Assembly: GCA_021399435.1 (NCBI GenBank)
Contig: JAJTUP010000044.1
Span: 372,001 to 436,000, forward strand
Source: Diaporthe sp. PMI_573
Lineage: Eukaryota > Ascomycota > Sordariomycetes > Diaporthales > Diaporthaceae
DNA length: 64,000 nucleotides
Direction: 5' to 3'
Every line of letters begins with the position of its first letter. Position 1 is the stretch's first letter. The translations under genes and the position numbers were made by a program. This document shows positions 29,270-38,746 of this stretch, piece after piece. The notes under the pieces are model-generated. The model was given only the letters and a program-made list of their open reading frames with translations. It did not search any database and was not told the origin of the DNA.

Positions 29270-29471
29270 TGTAACGGCCAGCAATGTCCAGCATGGAAGC
29301 TGTTGTATTGGCACTACGTACGAAGATTCTAAGCTTAAGGAGAGAAGAAGGAAGGAAAGAAACTCGCGATGTGCGACGCGTGGAGAAGTTTAATAACCGT
29401 GGTCCGTGCCTGTGGCAGGGACCAGCCCCTGCCAGCACCTTGTGGTGGTGTCAGCCCGTCTAGTGGTGACA
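29270..29471 (-). repeat. Gypsy 5' LTR (about 202 bp)
   Basis: The sequence opens TGTAACGGCC and ends GGTGACA on the plus strand, giving TG...CA ends, and lies directly upstream of the gag leader. The partner LTR is lost, so the borders are inferred from the terminal dinucleotides and position. Confidence 0.6.
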
Positions 29472-29862
29472 ACCGCCACAAAATGCGTCCTTAATCTTGC
29501 ATCTGGGTTTATTTACAAATAGGCAGAATTAGGCGGTAAGGGCGCCCTACTAAAATTTGAAAAGACCGCTAAGCTTAATTGCCATTTCTCTATCTACGTG
29601 TCCATTTAGATTCTGGATATCCTTACTAATGGTCGAGTAATGTGTAAGTCAAGTTGTTGAGTTTTGGTGGGTTTGCGGCAAATTTGGCTGTGCCGGATGG
29701 TGGGGTGTGCCGGGTGGTGGTGGTGCATGGTACAGTGAGGCCCTGCGTTATCCACTGCCCAAGCACTTAACGACAACTACCAGTAGTAGCCATCTACCTG
29801 CCCCAACTCTCTCGAAAAAGACGAGCGCATGGCGCTAGTTCCGTGGCAGATACCGCTGGAAA
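29472..29862. other. Intergenic, no gene seen
   Basis: The stretch of 391 bp lies between the Gypsy LTR and the stop codon of the SAT4-type gene. It includes a GGTGG-rich stretch at 29690-29730. No feature was recognised. Confidence 0.45.
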
Positions 29863-31321
29863 TCACCATCCCTGCCTCCCTAGTGCTGGATCCGAAAGTC
29901 CAGGCTGCTGAACCAACGTACAGCCACAGCTATCCTCTCTCGAATCGGTTAAGTAGGCCCTCTCTGGCTCTATTCGTGGAGACAGTTCCATATCGACTGA
30001 TTCGACATCTACAGTCGAGCGTTCCCGGGGAATCATGCTGGAAGCACTGGCTATTCCTGAATCACTGACTTTCGAACCCCACCCGGTTAGAGAAAGGTGG
30101 TAGACCTTCTTAAAGGGTGATTTCCAGTTCGAGCGTGGAGAGTTGGGGGAGGGAGATGGCGTTGGTCGTTTGAACCGACCCAACATAAGATTGGTAGCCG
30201 GCAAGCACGAGCATAGGAGGCCGATTGTGACTTCAATGAGTCTATAAGAATTACGTTAGCTGGTCTATGTTGAATGCTTCGAAATTGTCAACTTACACAG
30301 TCATACTCTGGTAGCCAAAGTCCAAAGTGACGTCCGTTGAGTGTATGAACGTGATGACCTTGTATAGACGGAAGGTTGATACCCCCGTGGCAACGCCCCC
30401 AGCACCGAGCAACACGATGATCTTTATCTTCTCCCTCATCGGAGAACGTAACGACCATGTTAGGGGGACAGGCAATATCAGAATAATGGCGTCGGTGATG
30501 ATGGCTAGCACGGTATCCGCAATAAAGATCTTGCGTTGCTCCAGACACCTGCCCTCCACCGAGTGGTCCCAGTAGGCTTTGATGGGGGTACAGATGATGG
30601 TTTTGGCAACTTGGTTCGGTATATAGGCGACCAGAAGCGCGACGATGAAGATGCGGATGGCCTTAGAGATGCTTTCTCTGACTGAAAAGATTCGAGCGAT
30701 GAGGAGGAGAAGTGTGACTTTGATGGCGTAAGCCATCGGGCAGTAGATGACAGTTCCGACGTAGAGCCACTGGAGTGTAGATAGACGTTATGTCGGTTCC
30801 AAGCACCTGCTACCAAAGGACTATGGACTCACCTTGAGAATTTCTTTGTAATTTTCTGGGGTTACCTCCCACGCATGATATCCTTCTCCGTGGTAAATCA
30901 CTTTATGCCAACGACGTGAGTATCTATGCTTGCAACCGCGGAAGGTGGAGGGAAGAACGTACTGATAGCAGTGGACCCGGAATATAGGACAAATAACGCC
31001 TATGTCTCTTCGTCAGAATTTGAGAGATACTGAGTACCAGCCGACCATACCCAAGCTGTCGTACAAGATACTTTGATATGTCAGAAGCTTGCTTTTCATT
31101 CATGGTACCACCTGCTGAAACATACCATCTTCGAGAAGAATCTTCCGAGTTATCCAAACTTTGGCGTATGTTCGGGCGAAGAAGAAGAAGAAGACGAGCG
31201 CATTGCAAACGACTAGCCAAGCCAGAAGAAGTGTCCTCTCGGAACCTTGTGGGTTTTCCACGTCTGGGACTACACCTGCGGGAGGAGGAGCGACCCCTGG
31301 ATAAGTGGTTGGCGTGGTCAT
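29863..31321 (-). CDS. SAT4/PTH11-type seven-helix membrane protein
   Basis: Supported exons are 31321-31126, a short exon ending at 30833, 30769-30297 and 30241-29863. The introns with visible GT/AG ends are 30832-30770 and 30296-30242. The first exon gives a helix (LLLAWLVVCNALVFFFFFARTYAKV) and the LLEDG turn. The short exon ends GYHAWEVTPENYKEILK, the usual lead into helix four. Later helices include YAIKVTLLLLIARIF, RIFIVALLVAYIPN, TVLAIITDAIILILPVPL and VTIGLLCSCLPA. This is the fungal rhodopsin-like family that includes PTH11-type receptors. The stretch 31125-30880 gives no clean continuous frame, so either an intron was missed or the gene is damaged there. The C-terminal tail is Ser-rich and cytosolic. 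Confidence 0.75.
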
Positions 31322-33430
31322 GATTGCGGTGGTATTTCCGCGGCCTGGGGCGACAGCAAGAAAGAAAACCCTGATCGCATAACAGGCAAAATTTCAAAAT
31401 AAAACCAAAGCTGACGACGGGCGCAACTCAGTTTTATTCGATTCGGTCAATACATAGGTCGGGAAGTCATGACCGCAGAGGCGTACAGACCTGGACGTTT
31501 GAATGTCGTCGAAGTGTGACATTGGACTAATTAAGGGGGCCGACAAGCCATAGTTAACCGCATTTGCGACGGCGTCCGTCCACCACCACCACCAACAGAC
31601 AGGGGGCTGTTGTTGGGACTGGTGGTGTGTACCAGCGGCACGAATTTGACAATAGCACTACTTCGTACTAGAGATACTTCTGTCTATCACAATCGTAGCC
31701 AGGCCAGTAAAAAGCCACTGGTGGCCGTGGTCGAAGGGCGGCGTTATTGTGGCGCTGTGTGGGCGGCCTCATCGCAGGGCCAGTTCACGGCACGAGTAGC
31801 GTTGAACTCAATCAAACGTCTCACCAAAACTATCCAAATTATCACAGTACAACTGCGTTGAGTATGGCAGAAAGCCACTACGTTCCGGCACATGAGCTGG
31901 AACAACGTCACTGCAGAAGTCGGATACTGACTATCCGTTGCATGGGGTCGCAGGTCATGGCGTTGGGGAGAGCGGCTGGGTAGCCCGCACCTGATATCGC
32001 CGTAGAACTCAAGGTAAGACAATGGAGAATTCACGTGAAATGTAGGTACCGGCGATCATGACGATCATCGAGGGGTCTAGAACTCGTGGCGCTGTCACCG
32101 ACACATCCTTCGCGAAGCCGTGGAACTCTGTGGCCATTATCCCCAGGAAGTAAATCAGATCCAATAGGTCGGTTTGCATTGAACCACCGACGCAAGAGAC
32201 CTAAAAGAGTCGGACCTGAATCATGTCGGTAGTTTCAGGATCACTGGGGATATCGGTGTTCACTACAATAGAATGGCAGCAGCTGTGCACACATGATATG
32301 TGGACAATAGACTACTCGGTCAAGTGGCCGACATGCTCGATTAATCCTTCTCTTCTGTGTATCGCTAACGATTCTATATGACTGTGGCCTCACAATTTCA
32401 ATAACGGCAATGGTATTGCAAACTCTATCAGACGCCAGAAATGGTGGGACGTCACACGAACGACACCTCGAAGGGCAAGCGGGTGTCATTAGAGTCGACG
32501 GTAAAAACCATATCTCTTCTCTCTTCGCGCATAGGTTGTGTGATTGTCTCCTCAATACGTATTCATTACACTCTTTGGGTGGTAGTCGGGTCGGGGGGCA
32601 TCTTAACCCACCAAGGCTAGCAAAAGCACGGTCGGCAACTGATGTTCAATCGGATTGGCGCCGGTAGCCCCCGCATGTCAAATCCCTGGACGCGGCAGAA
32701 AACACCCCCGCCCAGATACTCCAAATCCTCTCAGCCGGTGCGATAAGCACAGACACATAGACACGTTGTGGATGTGTGAGCGCAAGATACAGAGCATACT
32801 TAGGCCAGGATTAGCTTATGATCCCGTAGAATCGGGCGCTTGTCAGTTACTTCTGGCCCCCAATGGATCTTCATCAGTGCCCCCCTGGATCCGAGTTGAG
32901 TCCCTGGGCCTCGTCGGCAACGTCGATCGAAGTGCTAAGATGCGCCACCGTCATGGTGAAGTGTTACAAGGGCTAGTCCTCTTCCGTGTGACATGAAGGC
33001 ACCCATGAATATCTCGTCCTCAGGATTCTTCTTTGTGATGCCTCCTGCTTGCAGGCTCGGCACTTCACGGTACATATCGCAAGCGAGGTCGTCACTGGAG
33101 AAATGTCTTATCATCCTACTCACTTTCGTGCAAATCTGGGGAAGCCTACGGTTCAGTTGTTGCCGACACAGGTGGGCCACTGTGAAACCCTCCCTCTTTA
33201 CCCCTCATGGGCACCTTGAAACCCAACCTAGCCCAACTGTGGTCTCGGCAAATAGAGCTTGAACTAGAGCTATCGGGACCTCACCGACTGTTAATAGCAA
33301 ATGCAAACGGGATAATCTCTCCGACGAAAGAAGGGTATATAGTAAACTACTTACCTCCTAGCCTACAATTGAGGCAAGTTGATTGTTGCCATCCTAAATA
33401 TTCGATTGCTGTTCCACGCACATTGCCAAG
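31322..33430. other. Long region without a recognised gene
   Basis: About 2.1 kb separates the divergent membrane-protein and deacetylase genes. Only short chance frames are present. It holds a 32-bp motif (32963-32994) seen again at 50441-50474, and should include both promoters. Confidence 0.5.
32963..32994. repeat. Dispersed TGTTAC...GTGACA motif, copy 1
   Basis: The motif begins TGTTACAAGGGCTAGT and ends TCTTCCGTGTGACA. Copy 2 at 50441-50474 is the same except for two extra bases (GA) in the middle. Its ends resemble LTR termini, but it is far too short for an LTR; a MITE remnant or excision footprint is possible. Confidence 0.55.
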
Positions 33431-34470
33431 ATGCCTGAGGTATACACTGCTCATCCTGACTACGGATTCCCCCGCGACTTGAAGGGGTACGGAGAGAAGG
33501 GGCTAGCTGGTCTCAAGTGGCCAAACAATGCTAAGATAGCCGTATCTTTTGTTATCAACTACGAAGAGGTATAAAAATTCGTTCACGATGCTTCTAGACA
33601 GCGAACTAACGCACTAAGGGCGCCGAGCGCTCTGTCCTCAACGGCGACGGGGTGGCTGAGACGTACCTCCGCGAGCACCCGGCTGAGGTGCGCGTCAACG
33701 AGCGTAACTACAACGCTGAATCTGAGTATGAGTACGGATCCCGAGTCGGATTCTGGCGTCTTTTCAAGATGTTCAATGAACATAAAATGAAGTTCACTCT
33801 CTATGCCGTTGCTCGAGCTGTCGAACAGCAGCCCGAAGTGGCAAAGCGCTGTGTCGAGGAGGGCCACGATGTCGCATCGCATGCGTATCGCTGGGTGGAC
33901 CACCACGACTTGTCTGTTGAGACGGAGAAGGAGCATATTCGTAAAGCGATCACAGTTCTTAAGGGTCTGACTGGGTACGTACCCAAGGGGTGGTACTATG
34001 GACGGCCTTCGCCTCACAGTCGTACATTGATCCCCCAGGTGTATGAAGAGATGGGTGAGGAGCTGGTTTGGCAGAGCGACACGTACGCTGACGATGTTCC
34101 ATACTGGATTGACTTGCCCTTGGAATGCGAGAAGAACAACCCTAAGGGGTGCCTTATGGTTCCATATAGCTACGACTGCAACGACTTCAAATTCCATGTC
34201 CAGGGTTCCGGATTCCGCGACCCTAACGGCTTCTTCACGCATCTCAAGAACGCCTTTGACGTTCTATACGAGGAGGGCGAGGCAGGAGAGCCCAAGATGA
34301 TGTCAATTGGGCTGCATTGTCGCATTATTGGTCGCCCAGGGAGATTCAAGGCACTGAGGGACTTCGTTGAGTATATCGAGAAGAAGGAAGGCGTATGGGT
34401 GGCGACAAGAACAGAGATTGCTGAGTCGTTCAGGGAACAGTTTCCGTACAGGAAGGGTCAGTTGGCATGA
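33431..34470 (+). CDS. PuuE-like polysaccharide deacetylase/allantoinase family
   Basis: Exons 33431-33568 and 33619-34470 (50-bp intron, ACTAAC branch at 33604-33609) give 329 residues. The sequence around the splice, SFVINYEE joined to GAERSVLNGDG, is the signature of the PuuE branch of carbohydrate esterase-4 proteins. Later motifs are GHDVASHAYRWVDHH (histidine-containing metal or substrate loop), YGRPSPHSR and SIGLHCRIIGRPGR. Bacterial PuuE converts allantoin to allantoate; close relatives deacetylate peptidoglycan or chitin oligomers. No signal peptide is present, so a cytosolic purine-degradation role is plausible. Length and motifs agree with an intact gene. Confidence 0.9.
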
Positions 34471-35556
34471 GTGTTAATGTATTGAACCCACTATTAAGGT
34501 TCAGATGGGATAACAATTATGTTAAACCTCTTTGTTAGCAGAGTCTAGTTCACTACTTAGTCCCCAAAATGATCACGCCCTTGGTTCTGTTGCTGCACAT
34601 CTCTCCATTGCCCTTCCAACATTAAGAGGCATCATGTTGAAGAAATTGCACCCTGCGATATCCTCATAGTGGGCGGTGGCGCCCCTGAGAAAACAACAGC
34701 TGCCGCCTCTTGCAAGCTACTTACGCACGCTCATCATGATATGGGAGATCCGCCGTGGCGTTAAGCATAAAAAGTTGCAGGCGACGGCTTAATTTCCTCA
34801 GGAGTGGGAATTGTGAGATGTGAGGACAGGGTCAGTGCAAGGGCAATGAGCTAGAGACGGGAATCAGATCCCAGGCTCGGGCTGAGACTCGGGTCGTCGA
34901 AGGAAAAATGTAGGTCGCTTGAAATGATGCTGGTTTTGCTCAGCCAGACTCTTGGTGTGCGGGGTAGCTTCTTACGCCCACAACGGCGGAACCTCCTCCG
35001 TGGGATTGGATTGGTAGCGCGCACCATCCTCTTGGTTCTTGGACGCCCGCTAGTGTCGGTCATTTTCAGGGGTCTCAGTGATGGTGTGGTGCCTGATTTG
35101 GTGGCACATGGCTCGGGGCTCAAGGATATGGCTCCGCGGAAGCCTAGTCTACCCGAGAATGAGAGGAAAGGGACAACCCCCAACTGTCTCAGTGACCGCA
35201 ACTCAAACCTGGATAGGTAACGCCATCTAGACGCCAACGATTCAGCTGAGCCGCCACTCAAGGTATGACACCAAAAGCTGGGGTTCATAGCCACCGGGAT
35301 GGTGGGAAGAGATATGATAATCGGCACCTGTTCCTGACTTCTTGCTGGGAAGGCACCGAGGGGCTTGCCAAAGGCTCGCCCGCGATTAGACGCCAGCTAG
35401 TCAACTGCGTGCGAGCCACATGAACAAGGGTCCGACCAGCTATTCAGTTCGATCCTTCAGATCTCATCAGAGTTTACGAGCATCCGACGTCCAAAGATGA
35501 TGAAATCTCGCTCCAGCGTATTCGTGGATTGGAAAATTTGTCGGGTAATTTTAAGA
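34471..35556. other. Intergenic with a possible FAD-oxidoreductase relic
   Basis: At about 34650-34745 one plus-strand frame reads CDILIVGGGAPEKTTAAAS, which resembles the Rossmann FAD-binding start of thioredoxin-reductase-like oxidoreductases with a disturbed G-x-G-x-x-G. It is followed by stops. The rest shows no gene. Confidence 0.35.
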
Positions 35557-36312
35557 TTACTCGCCATCTAATGGTGTATTATCCAGACCGTCGTGGCTAG
35601 TCTTTCTTCTCTTGGCATTATCCCCCAATTTGCCTCTTGATGCATCATTCTCGCTTCCGTTTGTTGCCTTCCGTTTCAAAGAATGCTTGGGATCCTCGAC
35701 TGAGCTGTTTTTACCCCCTGGCTTGTCCTGTTCAAACTTTCTTTTCTTTACTTCATGTTGGCTTCCTTGTCTTGGTATATCTACACTTTCATTTGCCTTC
35801 TGTTTCGAATATCCTTTTCTTACGTGAGATGCCTTTAATTCTGGTTGTGTGATACTCGTTTGACTTTGATCTCCAGATGATAGTTGTTCTCCGATACTAT
35901 GTACTACTTGCGTTTTGGATGTATGTTTTTGCACTTGCCCATGACTCGTTAATATTCTGTCATTCGAGTAATCTGGCGCGTTGGTATATCCTTGAATAGA
36001 ATGCTCGGAAGGTTGTGGTAGACCCTGGTGTAGGTTGTACTTGTCTAAAACGCTGAGTAGTTCGCTCTTTCTGGCCCCTGAGTCGAACGAAATATTGTTT
36101 TTCTTGAGAATTGATTTGATATCATTGACTGTAAGTTTCTCACGGGACGTGGTTGTTGGGATGTCTTCGGGGCCTGGTGTCGATCTGGATCCAGGCTGAG
36201 CACCTCGAAGCCTCTGTGCTCGCGTCCTCCCAGGAGTCCATAACGTGGGGTCTCTCCCACCAGCGTCGATTACTTCCTTGTCAGCGGAGCTTGGACCTGC
36301 CTTTTTACCCAT
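35557..36312 (-). CDS. Small basic protein with SAP/HeH-like motif
   Basis: The protein has 251 residues from ATG 36312. Residues about 58-93 (LTVNDIKSILKKNNISFDSG then ARKSELLSVLDKYN) match the helix-extension-helix pattern of SAP/HeH/LEM-like domains, which bind DNA or nuclear-envelope partners. The remainder is disordered and rich in Lys, Ser and Gln, with several basic clusters (KKRKFEQ, LKRKATNG, AKRRKTSHDG) suited to nuclear import. No transmembrane helix follows, unlike Heh1/Src1 proteins, so it may be a truncated member or a separate chromatin protein. The gene stands alone and intron-free. Confidence 0.6.
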   Translation of the reverse strand: MGKKAGPSSADKEVIDAGGRDPTLWTPGRTRAQRLRGAQPGSRSTPGPEDIPTTTSREKLTVNDIKSILKKNNISFDSGARKSELLSVLDKYNLHQGLPQPSEHSIQGYTNAPDYSNDRILTSHGQVQKHTSKTQVVHSIGEQLSSGDQSQTSITQPELKASHVRKGYSKQKANESVDIPRQGSQHEVKKRKFEQDKPGGKNSSVEDPKHSLKRKATNGSENDASRGKLGDNAKRRKTSHDGLDNTPLDGE

Positions 36313-36699
36313 GTTTTATTACAACTGCTAATACAGGGAGGGCAATCTTAGCACGTCTGCTCACGTATTTATATTTATCGATGCTTCGGCCTTAAACTAG
36401 GAATACGAATGACGAATCTTGAATTCCTACAGACATTTCCCTCGAAGTGCTGGAATCTTTAAATGAGGCAACTTATTCCTGAAACCTGAGGTCCCGAACC
36501 CACCGCTACCACAGCTAGGCTTACCGCCACCTACGCCAGAACCTTCCCTTGGCAGTATCAGTAGTGGTGAAAATTGTAACCTCAATTTCGCTGCCAGCAA
36601 TACTTCTTGCACCACAAGCGGGTCCCCGACTTTATCAGACAGGCAAACATCTCTGCAGCCCGGTTGGAACTTGGCCGTACTGATGTTTTTTTTAGTGAT

Positions 36700-37179
36700 A
36701 TGATCATGCAGCAGTCTTTCCCAGAACTCTACGACGACGATTCAAGAAGAACCTTTGTTAATCATGGAACCTGTCTCTACCCTGCATTCCTGGAGGTGGC
36801 TGCAACTGTTGTTAGCAGCAACTCTAGATTCACCCAAATCCCCCGCAGATATGATTTAGATGGCCTGGCTAACCGCATACGCGAGGCCAACGATCAGGGA
36901 GAACGAGAGGCGTTGGAAGAGTTCCGGGCCTTAAGAGAGTTTCAGGCCAAGCAGCGCGCAGAGTCCGAAACCGAGCGGGAACGAGAAGAAGCCGAAAAGG
37001 CCAACCTGGTTCTGCCGGGATTGTGCGAGGATGATGGCCGAGACTCAGATCGGAAGCCAGCATATAACGCTCATGAGATAGGAACCAGCAGTCATCTGTC
37101 CTCAGGTCCACCTCTTCTATATACACCACTGCGGAAGCCCTACCATACAAAACATGGTCAGCAAGGCAACCCAATATAG
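36700..37179 (+). CDS. Hypothetical ORF
   Basis: The first ATG (36700) leaves about 159 residues; the frame is open to 36607 without an ATG and could be a 3' exon. A Glu/Arg/Ala-rich helix (REANDQGEREALEEFRALREFQAKQRAESETEREREEAEKA is split here as REANDQGERE and EFRALREFQ) suggests a coiled coil. No family was recognised. It may be a gene remnant. Confidence 0.3.
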   Translation: MIMQQSFPELYDDDSRRTFVNHGTCLYPAFLEVAATVVSSNSRFTQIPRRYDLDGLANRIREANDQGEREALEEFRALREFQAKQRAESETEREREEAEKANLVLPGLCEDDGRDSDRKPAYNAHEIGTSSHLSSGPPLLYTPLRKPYHTKHGQQGNPI

Positions 37180-37645
37180 TTATAATATGCTTCGCGATAA
37201 TCATAAGAAGATGAAAACTTGGATGTATTATAAAATAGTAGTAACGAACGTGATCTATTTAAGCGCAATCTGTCTCTCACCGAGGCTTCATATCAACTTC
37301 TTCGCCTCACTTTTAATCGCTCAACGCTGCACACAATGAAAAGCAACGCCGACCACCCTCCGTTGCATCACCTTATCTCGCATTTAAAAGATAATCAACA
37401 TCCTGATTTTCTGTATCTTGCCTGGCGAGTTTGATAACTCCATGGGTAGGGCGTCGGCGGCCTCTTATTAGTGTGACCTGACCTAGTTGGCTTTAACAGA
37501 TGAAGGGGTGGAGGTCTGCCCCCACGGCGCTGTTTCGCAGCTGTGGTGGGGCCCTTATGGTCAGGCTCCATAATGCTAAAGTAGAGGCATATTAGACAGC
37601 TGCAAGTAGCTTCATGGTGCCTGAATGGGTTAGCCCCATTAATAT
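37180..37645. other. Intergenic, no gene seen
   Basis: The stretch precedes the Copia left LTR. Nothing was recognised. The 5' neighbour of the LTR is AATAT, the probable target site. Confidence 0.45.
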
Positions 37646-37848
37646 TGTCAAATATTAGGGTGAAAATTGTATTTTTTGTATTCTCTTTTTGCCCCCTCTG
37701 TCTTGAGGTTTCAGGGCAAGCTTTATATACCCTTTCTCTTCTGTATAGAATCAGCTAGAAGCTGATTGCTAAGCCTCGTGGCAATAGGTGGCAATAGGTG
37801 GCAATAGGTGGCAACAGGTGGCAACTTTCGCCTCTGACATATCTGACA
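37646..37848 (-). repeat. Copia 3' LTR (203 bp)
   Basis: It is the 3' LTR in the minus-strand element. It contains a tandem GTGGCAATAG repeat (about 37779-37825, five units). It differs from the other LTR by a small indel and the number of these units. Confidence 0.92.
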
Positions 37849-37872
37849 CACCCCCTCAGATTCAATGACTTC

Positions 37873-38746
37873 TCATTGAGTCTGAAGCCCTTCTTCGTCC
37901 TTCTGGAGCTTCTTCCTAACGTCTTCTAATCCAAGTTGATATAAAAAGCGGTTCCATTTTCCGGCTGGAAGTGCTTTCGTCAGGCCATCTGCGACTATGT
38001 CTGTTGATTTGACGTATTTGACTTGAATTTTCCCTCGTTGAACCTCCTGTCTGAGCCAGTGATTGTGGATATCAACATGCCGCAACTTGGTCCTCAAAGT
38101 AGCTATCTCAGCCGTCACGAGGTTGATAGTCTGAGTGTTATCGCAGTCAATCTGGATAGTCAAGTCATCCAGTTGAACTGTCAGCTCCTTGAGCAGTCGG
38201 CTCACAAAGAGAGATTCCTTAGCTGCCTGTGCTAGGGCTAGGAGCTCTGCTTCTGTTGTTGATGTTGTGACCGTGTCTTGTTTGCTGGCTCTCCATCCGA
38301 TCAGTCCGTTGAACAGCTTGATGGTATATGCCTGCGAGCTCTTCCGATCAGTTGTGTTGTCGGCAAAAGAGGCATCGCTAGCAATGCTGAGACCGCCGGG
38401 CCCTCCGAAGGATAGGGCTAGGTTCTTTGTGTGTGTGAGGTAGTGGATGACGCGGTCAGCCGCTTCTTGGTGTATTTGACTTGGATTGGTGAGGAATCTG
38501 GCCAATCTGGAGATGGCAAAGGCTATGTCGGGTCGGGTGTTGACTGCGATATAGAGGATTGATCCGATCTTGCGTTGGTATCGTTGAATTTCTGCTGAGG
38601 TTGCTAGCCCTGTTGCAGGCCGTAGCTCTAACTGAGTCATTGGTACTGTACCTGTTCCTTTATTAGCTAGGTTTGCAATTTTCTCAATATAGGCTGCTTG
38701 GGATAGCCAGATCTTCCTCGCAGGTCGGTCCCGTATGACTTCCATT
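37873..38746 (-). pseudogene. Copia Pol C-terminal part: RT end and RNase H
   Basis: This piece continues the RT frame across hAT C. It has the QRKIGSILYIAVNTRPDIAF connection motif, then RNase H with SDASFADN (catalytic Asp), STTEAELLAL (catalytic Glu) and VDIHNHWLRQ. It ends in VADGLTKALP, a conserved Copia C-terminal motif. Its sequence shows no stop. It cannot be expressed with the N-terminal part unless hAT C excises. Confidence 0.9.

Larger units (their letters stand above)
23927..29471 (-). mobile_element. Truncated Ty3/Gypsy retrotransposon, interrupted by hAT D
   Basis: Read on the minus strand the order is 5' LTR (29270-29471), leader, gag (ATG 29103) and pol with protease and reverse transcriptase, ending at 23927. 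RNase H, integrase and the 3' LTR are missing. hAT D (26926-29026) lies inside gag after about 25 codons. Removing hAT D and one TCTGACAC copy restores an open gag frame from 29103. The gag/pol junction carries a -1 frameshift module. Confidence 0.88.

Noticed and set aside
33583..34242. A 219-codon minus-strand frame
   Set aside because: It is antisense to the PuuE-like gene and contains no recognisable domain.
37646..37848. CRISPR-like array of GTGGCAATAG units
   Set aside because: Units are adjacent 10-mers without spacers inside an LTR of a eukaryotic genome.
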